Origin: an uncultured Alphaproteobacteria bacterium
GTDB taxonomy: Bacteria; Pseudomonadota; Alphaproteobacteria; Methylaequorales; Methylaequoraceae
Length of the DNA: 35,590 nt
Reading direction: 5' to 3'
Assembly: GCA_902530985.1 (NCBI GenBank)
Contig: CACACI010000011.1
Span: forward strand, 1-35,590
The first letter of the stretch is position 1. Each line of letters begins with the position of its first letter. Below the pieces are notes generated by a model that searched no databases, was not told the DNA's origin, and worked only from the letters and a program-made list of their open reading frames with translations. Of the stretch, positions 8,736 through 16,498 are shown piece by piece. Position numbers and translations under genes: made by a program.

Positions 8736-9821
8736 TTAACCAGCTACATCATCTGGTCCACCTGCACCTGGGGGTGGTCCGGCTGGTCCATCTTCTGGTC
8801 CACCTTCTGGTGCTCCTTCAGGACCATGCGCAGGTCCTTCTGCTGGAGGAGGTGGGGGGCCATCAGGGCCATGAGCAGCTGGGTCGTGGTGTTGACCTGC
8901 ATCATGCATGTCAGCTTCCATTCCTGCCATTGGATCGGCAGGCCCCATAGCTGGTCCACCCTCTGGTCCACCTGGAGGTCCACCTGGAGGTCCCATGTCT
9001 GGTCCACCTGGAGGTCCCATGTCTGGTCCACCTGGAGGTCCAGCTGGAAATAATTCCTCTCCACCTGGAGGTCCCATTTCTGGTCCACCTGGAGGTCCAT
9101 CTGGTCCTGGTCCAAAACCACCTTCTGGATTTGGAGGAGGTCCCATAGGAGGTCCCATAGGTTCTCCATCTGGTCCATGTGATGGTCCCATAGGTCCACC
9201 CTCTGGTCCACCTGGAGGTCCCATTTCTGGTCCACCTGGAGGTCCCATGTCACCCTCTGGTCCACCTGGAGGTCCCATTTCTGGTCCACCTGGAGGCCCC
9301 ATTTCTGGTCCACCTGGAGGTCCCATTTCTGGTCCACCATGAGGGCCCATATCAGTCATTGGTCCTGGCTCCCATGGTCCTGGCATAGCACCAGGGTCAA
9401 AGTTTTCACCACCTGGATGATCTCCATAAGGTGGGCATGTGTCCATAAATGCACCCATATCAGGTGGCATCGGAGGCATATCGCCAGCCATGTCTGCACA
9501 AGACATGTCACCCGGCATTTCTGCTAAGTACATGTCAACAGCACCACCAACAGCGTCAAAAGCATCCATTGGGCTACCATCTGGGTTACTAGCTATATGT
9601 TGGTCAAATCCAGCCTGACAAACATCTGAAATCATGTCTATCATATCCGGCGGCATTCCAGCATCAGCCATAAATTCTGTAGCCGCGCCTAAGCCTTCAG
9701 AAAAAGCCGCTCCTGGGTCATCAGCAAACCCTGGTTCAGCGCCTTGAAAAGCTGGTAAAGCTACATCTCCGCATGCATCAGCAAAGTCTGCTAATGCAGG
9801 AGGCAAAGTAAATTCTGCCAT
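8736..9821 (-). CDS. Gly/Pro-rich octapeptide-repeat protein, probable type I secretion substrate
   Basis: 361 residues, no Sec signal peptide, no membrane segment. The N-terminal part (about 1-150) is acidic and Ala/Met/Asp-rich with four Cys (ADACGD, DVCQAG, MSCADM, DTCPPY). Residues about 161-290 consist of repeats of the 8-residue unit MGPPGGPE/D, and the last 70 residues are Gly/Pro/Ala/His-rich, ending GGPDDVAG. The repeats are not collagen (Gly is not at every third position). Overall pI must be very acidic. Start ATG has AAAGGA 8 bp upstream. The gene is far richer in G+C than its neighbours because of Gly, Pro and Ala codons. It lies between the TolC-like gene and the exporter and has its own terminator, the usual layout for an abundant type I substrate. 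No RTX repeats are present. Secretion is inferred from context; the protein family is not one I recognise. Confidence 0.8.
   Translation of the reverse strand: MAEFTLPPALADFADACGDVALPAFQGAEPGFADDPGAAFSEGLGAATEFMADAGMPPDMIDMISDVCQAGFDQHIASNPDGSPMDAFDAVGGAVDMYLAEMPGDMSCADMAGDMPPMPPDMGAFMDTCPPYGDHPGGENFDPGAMPGPWEPGPMTDMGPHGGPEMGPPGGPEMGPPGGPEMGPPGGPEGDMGPPGGPEMGPPGGPEGGPMGPSHGPDGEPMGPPMGPPPNPEGGFGPGPDGPPGGPEMGPPGGEELFPAGPPGGPDMGPPGGPDMGPPGGPPGGPEGGPAMGPADPMAGMEADMHDAGQHHDPAAHGPDGPPPPPAEGPAHGPEGAPEGGPEDGPAGPPPGAGGPDDVAG
8950..9338 (-). repeat. 24-bp tandem coding repeats (GPPGGPEM units)
   Basis: About ten copies, some separated by variant units, of a 24-bp unit whose plus-strand core is GGTCCACCTGGAGGTCCC. 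The core is close to its own reverse complement, so both strands encode Gly-Pro-Pro-Gly-Gly-Pro in this frame. Copies are nearly identical at the nucleotide level, including synonymous positions, pointing to recent slippage or gene conversion rather than selection on protein alone. Copy number is likely to vary between strains. Confidence 0.9.
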
Positions 9822-9938
9822 AATAAATATCCTTTATTATTAATGTAAGATTATTTGTGTTAATACTTTTTTAAAAGTCAATACAGTCTAATTTAACTAT
9901 AGATTAATTTAATAATTAAATCAACTGTTTTATAAAAA

Positions 9939-11261
9939 TTACATGTCTAAATTTTCAAAATTTAATATTCCACATAATTTAAGTAGCTCAAATGAAGATA
10001 TAATTAATCGATATTGAGCGTTTACTAGATTTGATTCAGATTGTGTTAGTTCTTTTTCTGCATCTAAAATATTAAGAGTAGTCCTAGTTCCTACACCAGC
10101 CTCCTTGGTAACACCTTCAACTGCCATTAAATTTGAGTCTACAGACATTTCTAATGATTCTATACTTGATTTTGTACTTTCAATTTTTTTCCATGATGAT
10201 TTTATTTGAAATGTTAAGTCAAGTTTTTTAGTTTCTATTGATTTTATAATAGTTAATGCAGAGTCTTTAGATTTTTCAAGGTTCAAGACATTATGCCCTT
10301 TATTGAATATAGGCACACTAACTGATGCTGTAACTGAGTAACTATCAGTTCTTTCTACAGTTCTTGAGGAATCTAATGATTTACCCATTGAACCAGTAAT
10401 TGAAAATTCAGGAGCAAAGTTTAAGTGATTTTTTTTGATATCTAATTTTGAGTTTACGAGTTGTATTTGAAGTTTTTTATAATCAGGATTTTTCTCTAAA
10501 CCTGTTTGAATAGAATCATCTAATGATGATGGAAGGGTAGGTAGTATTCCAAACTTAGACCAATCTTTGGGGTTTGAATCAACAATTTGTTTATCATCAG
10601 AGTTGAACCAATTTATATTAGGTTCTCGCCCAACTACAGTTTTGAAATCTGAAATTGCTATTTCAAGATTGTTCTCAGATTCAATTCTCTTAGAAGTAGC
10701 TTCAGCTAACCTAGCTTTTGCCTGGAAAACATCAGTCTTGGTAACATCTTTGAATTCAAACCTTTGTTCTGTTGCCTCAAGTTTTTTTATCAGATTTTCC
10801 TCATTTCTTTTGGAAACATCTAATAAAAATGAATCTTTTAAGACTGTGTAATAGGCTTTACTTGCTTTAAAAAGAACGTCTTGGGTTGTAGAATAAAAAC
10901 TTAGTTTAGCAATATCTAGGTCATTCTTTGCTTGTTTGAGATTTAGTGCTTTTGTATAACCTAATGGTTGAGAAAGATCTATATCAAAAGAAGAGGGGTT
11001 GGTAGTGTTGTCATTTACTCTTGAGGTGTCAGGGTGACTTTTTGATATATCTCTTCCTTGCGAAGCAGAAAAGTCAATGCTTGGTAAAAAGTCAGTTTTT
11101 GAGATCTTTAAATCTTTTTCAGAGATGTTTAATTCTGTTTTACTTTTTTCAATATCTGGATAAAAGTTGTATGCATCTTTTAATACATCTTGTAGTTCCT
11201 CAGACTTTATAAAGATAGGAATAAAAATTATTATTAAAAAGAAAACTCTTAATTTAGACAT
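9939..11261 (-). CDS. TolC-family outer membrane efflux protein
   Basis: About 440 residues. A hydrophobic signal peptide (MSKLRVFFLIIIFIPIFIKS) is followed by two repeats of the outer-membrane efflux fold: long helical hairpins rich in Lys, Asp, Ser and Leu, with the typical N-terminal ELQDVLKDAYNFYPDIEKSKTE-like segment and a C-terminal stretch (GVGTRTTLNILDAEKE) that matches the conserved TolC GxxT-x-x-D-L/V-L-x-A pattern. It should form the outer-membrane duct of the type I system whose exporter and adaptor lie downstream. The start is uncertain: ATG at 11261 gives the cleanest signal peptide but has no close Shine-Dalgarno; a TTG at 11273, 5 bp after AGGA, and a GTG at 11294 are in frame. 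117 bp separate it from the Gly/Pro-rich gene. Confidence 0.88.
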   Translation of the reverse strand: MSKLRVFFLIIIFIPIFIKSEELQDVLKDAYNFYPDIEKSKTELNISEKDLKISKTDFLPSIDFSASQGRDISKSHPDTSRVNDNTTNPSSFDIDLSQPLGYTKALNLKQAKNDLDIAKLSFYSTTQDVLFKASKAYYTVLKDSFLLDVSKRNEENLIKKLEATEQRFEFKDVTKTDVFQAKARLAEATSKRIESENNLEIAISDFKTVVGREPNINWFNSDDKQIVDSNPKDWSKFGILPTLPSSLDDSIQTGLEKNPDYKKLQIQLVNSKLDIKKNHLNFAPEFSITGSMGKSLDSSRTVERTDSYSVTASVSVPIFNKGHNVLNLEKSKDSALTIIKSIETKKLDLTFQIKSSWKKIESTKSSIESLEMSVDSNLMAVEGVTKEAGVGTRTTLNILDAEKELTQSESNLVNAQYRLIISSFELLKLCGILNFENLDM

Positions 11262-11395
11262 CACTTTGGGCAACCATTTCCTCGTAATAAGCACATATTA
11301 ATGTATGTTACATTTAACAACAACCAATAAAAGAAAAATTTAAATATAATTTTTCTCTTTAAATTAGTGTTTTCATATATTATAAGCAAAATATG

Positions 11396-11472
<77 letters not shown>

Positions 11473-11524
11473 TTAATGCAGTGTTTTGGGAAAACATAAA
11501 CAAATATCTTTAAGGAGAAAGATT

Positions 11525-12133
11525 ATGTTCAAATACTTACTATTTTTGCTTTTGTTACTTGCAAACTCAGAATTAATTGCAAACGATTACTACAAGGCTT
11601 TAGAACTATTCAATAAAAAAAAAATTAATGAATCAATCGTCATTTTTAAAAAGGTGGCTGATAATGAAAGTCATGAAAAAAGAAGTGATGCTATGTTTAA
11701 CATAGCATTAATTTACGATAATGGCTTTGGAATTCAAACTGATAAAACAAGAGCATTATATTACTATGAGGCGGCATCTGAATTATCTAATAAATATGCT
11801 TTGTTCAATCTTGGTTGGATGTACTACAATGGAGAAAATGTAAATAAGGATGTAATTAAAGCATTTGAACTTTACAAATTAGCTTCAGACTTTGGTCACC
11901 CTAGAGCAATGTACAACATAGCTAACATGCATTTTTCAGGAACAGGAACAATCAAAGATCTTAAAATGGCTTACAAGATGTTTTTAAAATCGAAAATGAA
12001 TGGGATAACAGAAAGTGAATATTATATTAAATTGATTTCAAATTCCTTGACGCCTGAAGAATTAAATTTACTTAATAGCGAGTTTGATTCTTTAATAGAG
12101 AAAAAAATTATATTACCTGTTTCAAATGATTAG
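11525..12133 (+). CDS. Secreted Sel1-repeat (TPR-like) protein
   Basis: 202 residues from the ATG at 11525, which has a good Shine-Dalgarno (AAGGAG at 11512) and opens on a signal peptide (MFKYLLFLLLLLANSELIA). The mature part contains Sel1-like repeats of about 36 residues: MFNIALIYDNGFGIQTDKTR, then ALFNLGWMYYNGENVNKD, then AMYNIANMHFSGTGTIKD, each with the AxxxLGxxYxxGxGVxxD pattern. Such proteins are periplasmic scaffolds for protein-protein contact. A longer in-frame start at 11486 lies next to the tRNA and lacks the signal-peptide start, so I rejected it. No functional partner is evident. Confidence 0.88.
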   Translation: MFKYLLFLLLLLANSELIANDYYKALELFNKKKINESIVIFKKVADNESHEKRSDAMFNIALIYDNGFGIQTDKTRALYYYEAASELSNKYALFNLGWMYYNGENVNKDVIKAFELYKLASDFGHPRAMYNIANMHFSGTGTIKDLKMAYKMFLKSKMNGITESEYYIKLISNSLTPEELNLLNSEFDSLIEKKIILPVSND

Positions 12134-12292
12134 ACTTAGTAAATATTTTAGTAATACCAAGGTAATATAGAAAGAAATAAAGAAACATAATATTGTAAGG
12201 CTGATTTTATGTTTTTTATAGGCTAGAAAATACTTGTATGTTAAGATTGTATCAAGTAATGCGAGGAGAAATGCAATTATATATATATTCAT
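12122..12292 (-). CDS. Small two-helix membrane protein (hypothetical)
   Basis: A 56-residue frame starting at ATG 12292. It has two hydrophobic helices: NIYIIAFLLALLDTILTYK and then, after a basic turn YKKHK, ISLTILCFFISFYITLVLL. The ALLDTILTY segment recalls small DUF5658-like membrane proteins, but I cannot assign it firmly. There is no clear Shine-Dalgarno. Its last 12 bp overlap the end of the convergent Sel1-repeat gene. Hydrophobic frames can occur by chance in AT-rich DNA, so confidence is moderate. Confidence 0.45.
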   Translation of the reverse strand: MNIYIIAFLLALLDTILTYKYFLAYKKHKISLTILCFFISFYITLVLLKYLLSLII

Positions 12293-12384
12293 AAAATAAA
12301 TAATTAATATTTTTAAAATAAATTTTACTAATTATACCTATTTGTTATTATATAATTTCTTCCTCCCCAATGTTAATTAAGAAA

Positions 12385-12412
12385 GGCGCTTTTATTAAAA
12401 GCGCCTTTTTTC
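12385..12412 (+). terminator. Rho-independent terminator
   Basis: A 9-bp stem GGCGCTTTT (12385-12393) / AAAAGCGCC (12397-12405) with a 3-nt loop, followed on the plus strand by six T, a C and three T. The hairpin overlaps the last codons and stop of the minus-strand gene at 12395-12727. It points rightward, so it most likely ends plus-strand transcription reading out of the Sel1-repeat gene or of a short transcript from a TATAAT-like site near 12350. On the minus strand it is followed only by TTTC, so it may be weakly bidirectional. Confidence 0.8.
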
Positions 12413-12727
12413 TTTCGAGCATTTATATAATTTAACAAATTGGCCTTTGTAAACTGTCCACTTATTGGTGATTATATTAAAAGTACTTCTAGTATTAAAA
12501 ATTTGATTATTCAGAATTATTTCAGTTCTACTAAATAAAATTACATCATCAAAATATCCTCCCGAATAATTAAACAATGTTTGATCTTTAAAATTAATTA
12601 TTTTAGTAAAACTAGGGTTAAAATTTTTATCATAAGAAGTATTTGCTTCAGTACAAGTTAATTTAAAGTCTTGGGCTAAAACTGGACATTTTATGATAAG
12701 AATGATTATAATTAATTTTTTCATCAT
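12395..12727 (-). CDS. Small secreted two-cysteine protein (hypothetical)
   Basis: 110 residues with a signal peptide (MMKKLIIIILIIKCPVLAQ). The mature protein has one Cys near its start (FKLTCTEAN) and one near its end (KLYKCSKE), and a beta-rich middle. The layout resembles the other small secreted proteins here at 18855 and 21978. Its ATG lies 15 bp downstream of the CCA end of tRNA-Arg on the same strand, so it may be transcribed with the tRNA. ATG at 12727 or the next codon could be the start; no Shine-Dalgarno is visible. Function unknown. Confidence 0.7.
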   Translation of the reverse strand: MMKKLIIIILIIKCPVLAQDFKLTCTEANTSYDKNFNPSFTKIINFKDQTLFNYSGGYFDDVILFSRTEIILNNQIFNTRSTFNIITNKWTVYKGQFVKLYKCSKEKRRF

Positions 12728-12742
12728 TTTTTCAAAATTAAG

Positions 12743-12819
12743 TGGCGACCCCGGTACGATTCGAACGTACGACCTACTGCTTAGAAGGCAGTTGCTCTAT
12801 CCAGCTGAGCTACGGGGCC
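12743..12819 (-). tRNA. tRNA-Arg (TCT)
   Basis: Minus-strand cloverleaf of 77 nt: acceptor GGCCCCG pairs with CGGGGTC (one G-T pair), discriminator G and encoded CCA. Anticodon stem CTGC/GCAG region closes the loop CTTCTAA, giving anticodon TCT, which reads AGA. T-arm GTTCGAATC is canonical. Confidence 0.97.
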
Positions 12820-12894
12820 AAACAATTCTTTTATACATAAAGACTTGAATAATTGGAACATTCTTTTTTTAAAACTTTAACTTTATTGTACTAA

Positions 12895-13749
12895 CTATGT
12901 TTTTACTATTTTTTTAATTATAGAAGGTAAAAATTTAAAAATATCTTTCTTAAAATTCGATGTTGTTTTTGTTAAAGAAATTTCATACATATTTTTTATA
13001 AAATAGTCATTCTTATTTGGTCTACGAACATTAAAGGATTGAATTATCCTTTTAAAAGATAGCAAATTCTTTCTTACTTTTTTTTTTTCAACTTTTGTTA
13101 TTGATTTTATTTCTTCATTGAACCAGATAAGTTTCAAATCAAAAGTTTTATTTTCATTTAAATGAATATTTTTTGGCTTATCTTCATAATTATGTTGCGT
13201 TTCATTGGATTTAGAATCTATTTGATCAAAATAAAATAATGAATATTCGATATCTTTTAATGCTTGAAGTTTATGTTTATTTAAAGTTTCTTCGATAATT
13301 TTTTTATCTTTTCCTGTTACATTTGCAAATGGATCTATAACATCAATTTCAATTGTTTCTTTAAATTTAATGTTTACAGTCGGAAAACCATTATTTACAG
13401 CTGTTTGATTATAACATTTTAAAATATCTGGATGGCTTAAGTCTGGTTTAATTGTAGAAATTTTTAGATAAAATTCTTTTAGACCATTCAAAGCAATTAA
13501 TACATTTCCTCGTTCTACATTTGTTAAAGATTTAATAATATTATTTGACCAAACTAAATGTAAATTAAATAGATTGGAAATTTTTTTAGAGGGTTGCCAA
13601 TTTAAAAGAACATGGTTGTTAAAGAATGTTCTAAAAAAAATTCTTTTTGTCTTAAATTTTTTCCACTTATTAATTGAAATTTCAATTCTTTTTATAGCAA
13701 TTTCCTTATCCTTTTTTAAAAATGCTAATATTTTTTTTTTAGAAGACAT
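12895..13749 (-). CDS. Hypothetical Lys-rich protein with an internal duplication
   Basis: 284 residues, very rich in Lys, Ile, Asn and Phe; no signal peptide and no membrane helix. I do not recognise a family. Two segments are clearly related: NLFNLHLVWSNNIIKSLTNV (about residues 59-78) and KTFDLKLIWFNEEIKSITKV (about 200-219), each followed by a charged helix of similar length, so the protein appears to contain two copies of an approximately 75-residue module separated by a linker. It may be cytoplasmic. No obvious Shine-Dalgarno precedes the ATG. Neighbours on the same strand are small hypotheticals with no functional clue. Confidence 0.7.
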   Translation of the reverse strand: MSSKKKILAFLKKDKEIAIKRIEISINKWKKFKTKRIFFRTFFNNHVLLNWQPSKKISNLFNLHLVWSNNIIKSLTNVERGNVLIALNGLKEFYLKISTIKPDLSHPDILKCYNQTAVNNGFPTVNIKFKETIEIDVIDPFANVTGKDKKIIEETLNKHKLQALKDIEYSLFYFDQIDSKSNETQHNYEDKPKNIHLNENKTFDLKLIWFNEEIKSITKVEKKKVRKNLLSFKRIIQSFNVRRPNKNDYFIKNMYEISLTKTTSNFKKDIFKFLPSIIKKIVKT

Positions 13750-13831
13750 ACTTGATTAAAAATCTTTTTAAACTTTCACACTATTAAAGTTTTTTTAAAC
13801 TTAGACTGTACCAATTTCATTTAAGTTTGTG

Positions 13832-14125
13832 CTATTTTTTTTTCTTTTTCATATTAAGAAAAGGGAATAATGAAATAAAAGATATTGTGGAAGAAACAAT
13901 TGATAAAACAATCATCAAGTAAACTTTTGAAATTTGTATGCATAGTTTTGTTTGAGAAATATTGCTATTTTTATCACAATCTAAATTATTGTTAAATAAG
14001 TAGTCACCGAGATTTTCTCCGGAAAAATATGTAGTTTTTATTAAAATGATAAAAGAAACAATAAAAATAAAAAGAAAAATTATCCCCAAAAGGGCTAAAA
14101 AAAATCTAACTAAAAAGAGTTTCAT
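13832..14125 (-). CDS. Small membrane protein (hypothetical)
   Basis: 97 residues with two membrane helices: one at the N-terminus (about 8-30, FLALLGIIFLFIFIVSFII) and one at about 68-92, separated by a polar loop with two Cys (LDCDKN and KLCIQ) that would lie outside the cytoplasm if the basic N- and C-terminal ends (KKKKK) are inside. No recognised family. It lies between two other minus-strand genes. Confidence 0.6.
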   Translation of the reverse strand: MKLFLVRFFLALLGIIFLFIFIVSFIILIKTTYFSGENLGDYLFNNNLDCDKNSNISQTKLCIQISKVYLMIVLSIVSSTISFISLFPFLNMKKKKK

Positions 14126-14178
14126 TCAAACTATTTTTATTAACATTGTAATTTAGGTTAAATTAATTATTGCAGAGA

Positions 14179-14769
14179 TTAATTTCTTATTTTGTATTCT
14201 AACTCATTAACAATTCTTTGAAATTTATCTTTAAGTATTTTATGGTTCTTTAAAAACTTTTTAAAATTTTTACATAAAACTTTATAATACCAAATTACTT
14301 CATCTGGTGATTCATAATGATTATTCCAAAGTTTTTTCCCAATTTTGCTGTGGTCATTTAAAATACAACTCATACTGTGCATTTTATCACAAATGGCTAC
14401 TAAAAGTGAGGATTGAGAATTTTTTTTCATCGAATCTAAATATTTTTTTTTCTTTTCTTTCCATTCGCTTTTATCTACCTCATAATTTTCGCTATCTGAG
14501 CATTGTTTTATAATATTTAAAACTTTAACCCCAAACTTATTCTTAATGAAATTAGATTTTCTTACAACATTTTCGAACTCAAAATAATCATGAATCAATG
14601 CTGCAATGGCCTCGTCTGTATTACCATTATTTTCAATAATAAGATTGCTGACTGACGATAGGTAATTGAAGTAAGGGACTTTTATACCTTTTCTGTACTT
14701 ATCTTTATAGTAACTATATGAAAAGTCTATGGCCTTTTTATACCTAAGCAAGTCTATATTTTTTCCCAT
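14179..14769 (-). CDS. Degenerate SpoT/MESH1-like HD-domain protein
   Basis: 196 residues from the ATG at 14769 (an in-frame TTG 24 bp upstream is less likely). The fold resembles the HD hydrolase domain of small (p)ppGpp hydrolases: PYFNYLSSVSNLIIENNG, then EAIAALIHDYFEFE, then LLVAICDKMHS. The HD pair (H60-D61) and the distal Asp (D128) are kept, but the first metal-ligand His is Tyr36 and the HDxxED motif is HDYFEF, so metal binding and hydrolysis are probably altered. A clear paralogue with all motif residues intact is at 26061-26639. The substrate is unknown; a non-catalytic or changed-specificity role is an inference. Confidence 0.8.
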   Translation of the reverse strand: MGKNIDLLRYKKAIDFSYSYYKDKYRKGIKVPYFNYLSSVSNLIIENNGNTDEAIAALIHDYFEFENVVRKSNFIKNKFGVKVLNIIKQCSDSENYEVDKSEWKEKKKKYLDSMKKNSQSSLLVAICDKMHSMSCILNDHSKIGKKLWNNHYESPDEVIWYYKVLCKNFKKFLKNHKILKDKFQRIVNELEYKIRN

Positions 14770-14823
14770 ACTAACCAATAAATAAACAAACAAACAAGAT
14801 TAATATCAGCAAAAGATAGATTT

Positions 14824-15837
14824 TTAAACTTTTTTATAAAAATTTTTTAAAATTTCAATGTGCGCTACAGTTGCTTTGGCATTACCTTCAATATTATAAC
14901 CTCCTTCAAGTATTGATAGAATCCTGCCATCACAATGTTTTTTAGCTATTTTCATAACGATTTTTGTCAACTCCTTAAAACCATTATCACTTATATTAAA
15001 GCAACCAAGTAAATCATTTTTTCTACTGTCAAAGCCTGCAGAAATAAGAACAAAATCAGGCTTAAATAAATTTGCTCTTTTTTGCAAGGTGGTTTTAAAA
15101 ACATTGATGATTTGCTTATCGTTTGTTCCACATGGAAGATGAATATTAATATTAAACCCTTTACCTTTACCTCCTCCTTTTCTATTAGGTAAACCTGTTC
15201 CTGGATAAGCATTTGCATCATGCGTAGAAAAAAATAATACTGAGGGATCATTGTAGAAAAAAAATTCAGTTGAATTTCCATGGTGGTAATCCCAATCAAT
15301 TATTAAAATTTTTTTTTTATTATATTTTTTTTGAATATATTTTGCAGTGATAGCTATATGATTATAAAAACAAAATCCTTCATCCTTTCCAGTATTTAGT
15401 GCATGGTGACCTGGAGGGCGCAATGCACAAAATACATTATATATTTTTTTTGTAATTATTTGATCAACCCCCATTAAACATGCTTTTACAGCTGATTCTG
15501 AAGATTTTTCAGCAACAGGAAAGCTCTTTTTCAATGAATTAATATGATTCTGGCTATGAATAGTCTTAATCCATGGATAAACATTTCTTTCTAAATCAAC
15601 ATTATAAATCAAATCATCAAGTTTCTTTTTTTCCAACAAAGTTAATATATATTTTATTCTTTCTGGTCTTTCAGGATGATTTGGGGAGATAGTATGTCTA
15701 AAAAAAATGGGGTGAGTGATTATTAATGTTTTCTTGTCTGAAATTAATGTCTTTGCTTTACTTATCCATTTAAATTTAAAAAATGAAACAAAAAGAATAT
15801 AAATAGAAAATAATAAAAATTTTCTTTTATTTTTCAA
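14824..15837 (-). CDS. Histone-deacetylase-fold amidohydrolase with N-terminal membrane anchor
   Basis: 337 residues. The catalytic domain (about 35-335) carries every hallmark of the HDAC / acetylpolyamine amidohydrolase superfamily: NHPERPERI, RPPGHHA with the paired active-site His, GFCFYNHIAI, the zinc ligands in DWDYHHGNST, ISAGFDS, and the transition-state Tyr in LEGGYN. It should be a zinc-dependent deacetylase; bacterial members act on acetylated polyamines, small amides or proteins. The first 25 residues are basic then hydrophobic (KFLLFSIYILFVSFFKF), a signal anchor or signal peptide that is unusual for the family and suggests a membrane or periplasmic location. Its start is 3 bp after the stop of an upstream lipoprotein gene, so the two are probably co-expressed. 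Confidence 0.9.
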   Translation of the reverse strand: MKNKRKFLLFSIYILFVSFFKFKWISKAKTLISDKKTLIITHPIFFRHTISPNHPERPERIKYILTLLEKKKLDDLIYNVDLERNVYPWIKTIHSQNHINSLKKSFPVAEKSSESAVKACLMGVDQIITKKIYNVFCALRPPGHHALNTGKDEGFCFYNHIAITAKYIQKKYNKKKILIIDWDYHHGNSTEFFFYNDPSVLFFSTHDANAYPGTGLPNRKGGGKGKGFNINIHLPCGTNDKQIINVFKTTLQKRANLFKPDFVLISAGFDSRKNDLLGCFNISDNGFKELTKIVMKIAKKHCDGRILSILEGGYNIEGNAKATVAHIEILKNFYKKV

Positions 15838-15840
15838 TTA

Positions 15841-16446
15841 TCATCTCGTAATTTGATACAAGGATTCATAAGTAGACTCATAAATTTTTTTTAGTAGAGT
15901 ATCTAATGCCTTTTGTCCTGATTTTGTGGCACCTACATGTAAATCACATCCTAGAAAGATATTTTTCTCCCAATTCATATTGGAAGAAATTTCATTGACG
16001 ATATTTTTATTTGAACTCTCAACTTTTATTTTAATTTTAAGTGCTAAATTGTATTTTGCTGTATTTCTTTCAGTCTTAAAGTTTGATAAACCTATGAAGT
16101 CATAGAAAGAAATCTGAGAGACATATCCAGAATTTTCAATTTCTGAACTTGAAAGTTTTTTGTCAGAAAAAGAATAGTCTTTAAACATTCCCTCAATTAG
16201 TGTTTTAATTGATTGTCTTAAAGCATTATCAAAATCAAGTTTAACAGCCCAAGATTCACACTCTTCGGATTGAAAGTTTTTTTTATGAACAAATTTCTCT
16301 TTAGAGATAAAGACTGAATGCTTTCCAGTAACATTTGCAGTTTGAAATGTCGCTGCTGGGTTTATATCACTATTACGAAACTCTTTTGAGCATGCAGTAA
16401 TCAAAACAAAAGTAAATATCAATACTAATTTATTCATTTTTTGCAT
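15841..16446 (-). CDS. Hypothetical lipoprotein
   Basis: 201 residues. Signal sequence MQKMNKLVLIFTFVLITACS with a clear lipobox (LITAC), so the mature protein is lipid-anchored at Cys19. The rest has mixed alpha/beta character, with two further Cys (SEECESW and LGCDLH) that may form a disulfide. ATG at 16446 or the Met three codons later could be the start. I recognise no family. Tight coupling (3 bp) to the downstream HDAC-fold enzyme suggests a shared envelope role. Confidence 0.78.
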   Translation of the reverse strand: MQKMNKLVLIFTFVLITACSKEFRNSDINPAATFQTANVTGKHSVFISKEKFVHKKNFQSEECESWAVKLDFDNALRQSIKTLIEGMFKDYSFSDKKLSSSEIENSGYVSQISFYDFIGLSNFKTERNTAKYNLALKIKIKVESSNKNIVNEISSNMNWEKNIFLGCDLHVGATKSGQKALDTLLKKIYESTYESLYQITR

Positions 16447-16498
16447 ATGTTCTTGTGGAAAATAGATAATAACACGATACTAAAAAATGGTAATTAAA

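Noticed and set aside
8950-9338. Possible CRISPR array or collagen-like protein
   Set aside because: The repeats are in-frame 24-bp coding units without unique spacers, and the Gly spacing (period 8) does not match collagen Gly-X-Y.
8744-9340. 198-residue frame on the minus strand within the repeats
   Set aside because: It is the other frame of the same repeats (QVDQKWDL units), with no ribosome site.
8908-9342. 144-residue open frame rich in GPPGGP on the plus strand
   Set aside because: It is the antisense shadow of the Gly/Pro-rich gene and exists because the repeat is nearly self-complementary. It lacks a ribosome site and the sense frame has the better start, codon pattern and terminator.
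9853-9881. Promoter for the Gly/Pro-rich gene (TTGACT at 9876-9881 on the minus strand)
   Set aside because: The -35 is good, but the best-spaced -10 (ACAAAT) is poor and the better AATAAT is 20 bp away, so I could not support it.
12370-12435. 21-codon plus-strand ORF covering the terminator hairpin
   Set aside because: No ribosome site, and its codons are formed by the terminator stem; probably chance.
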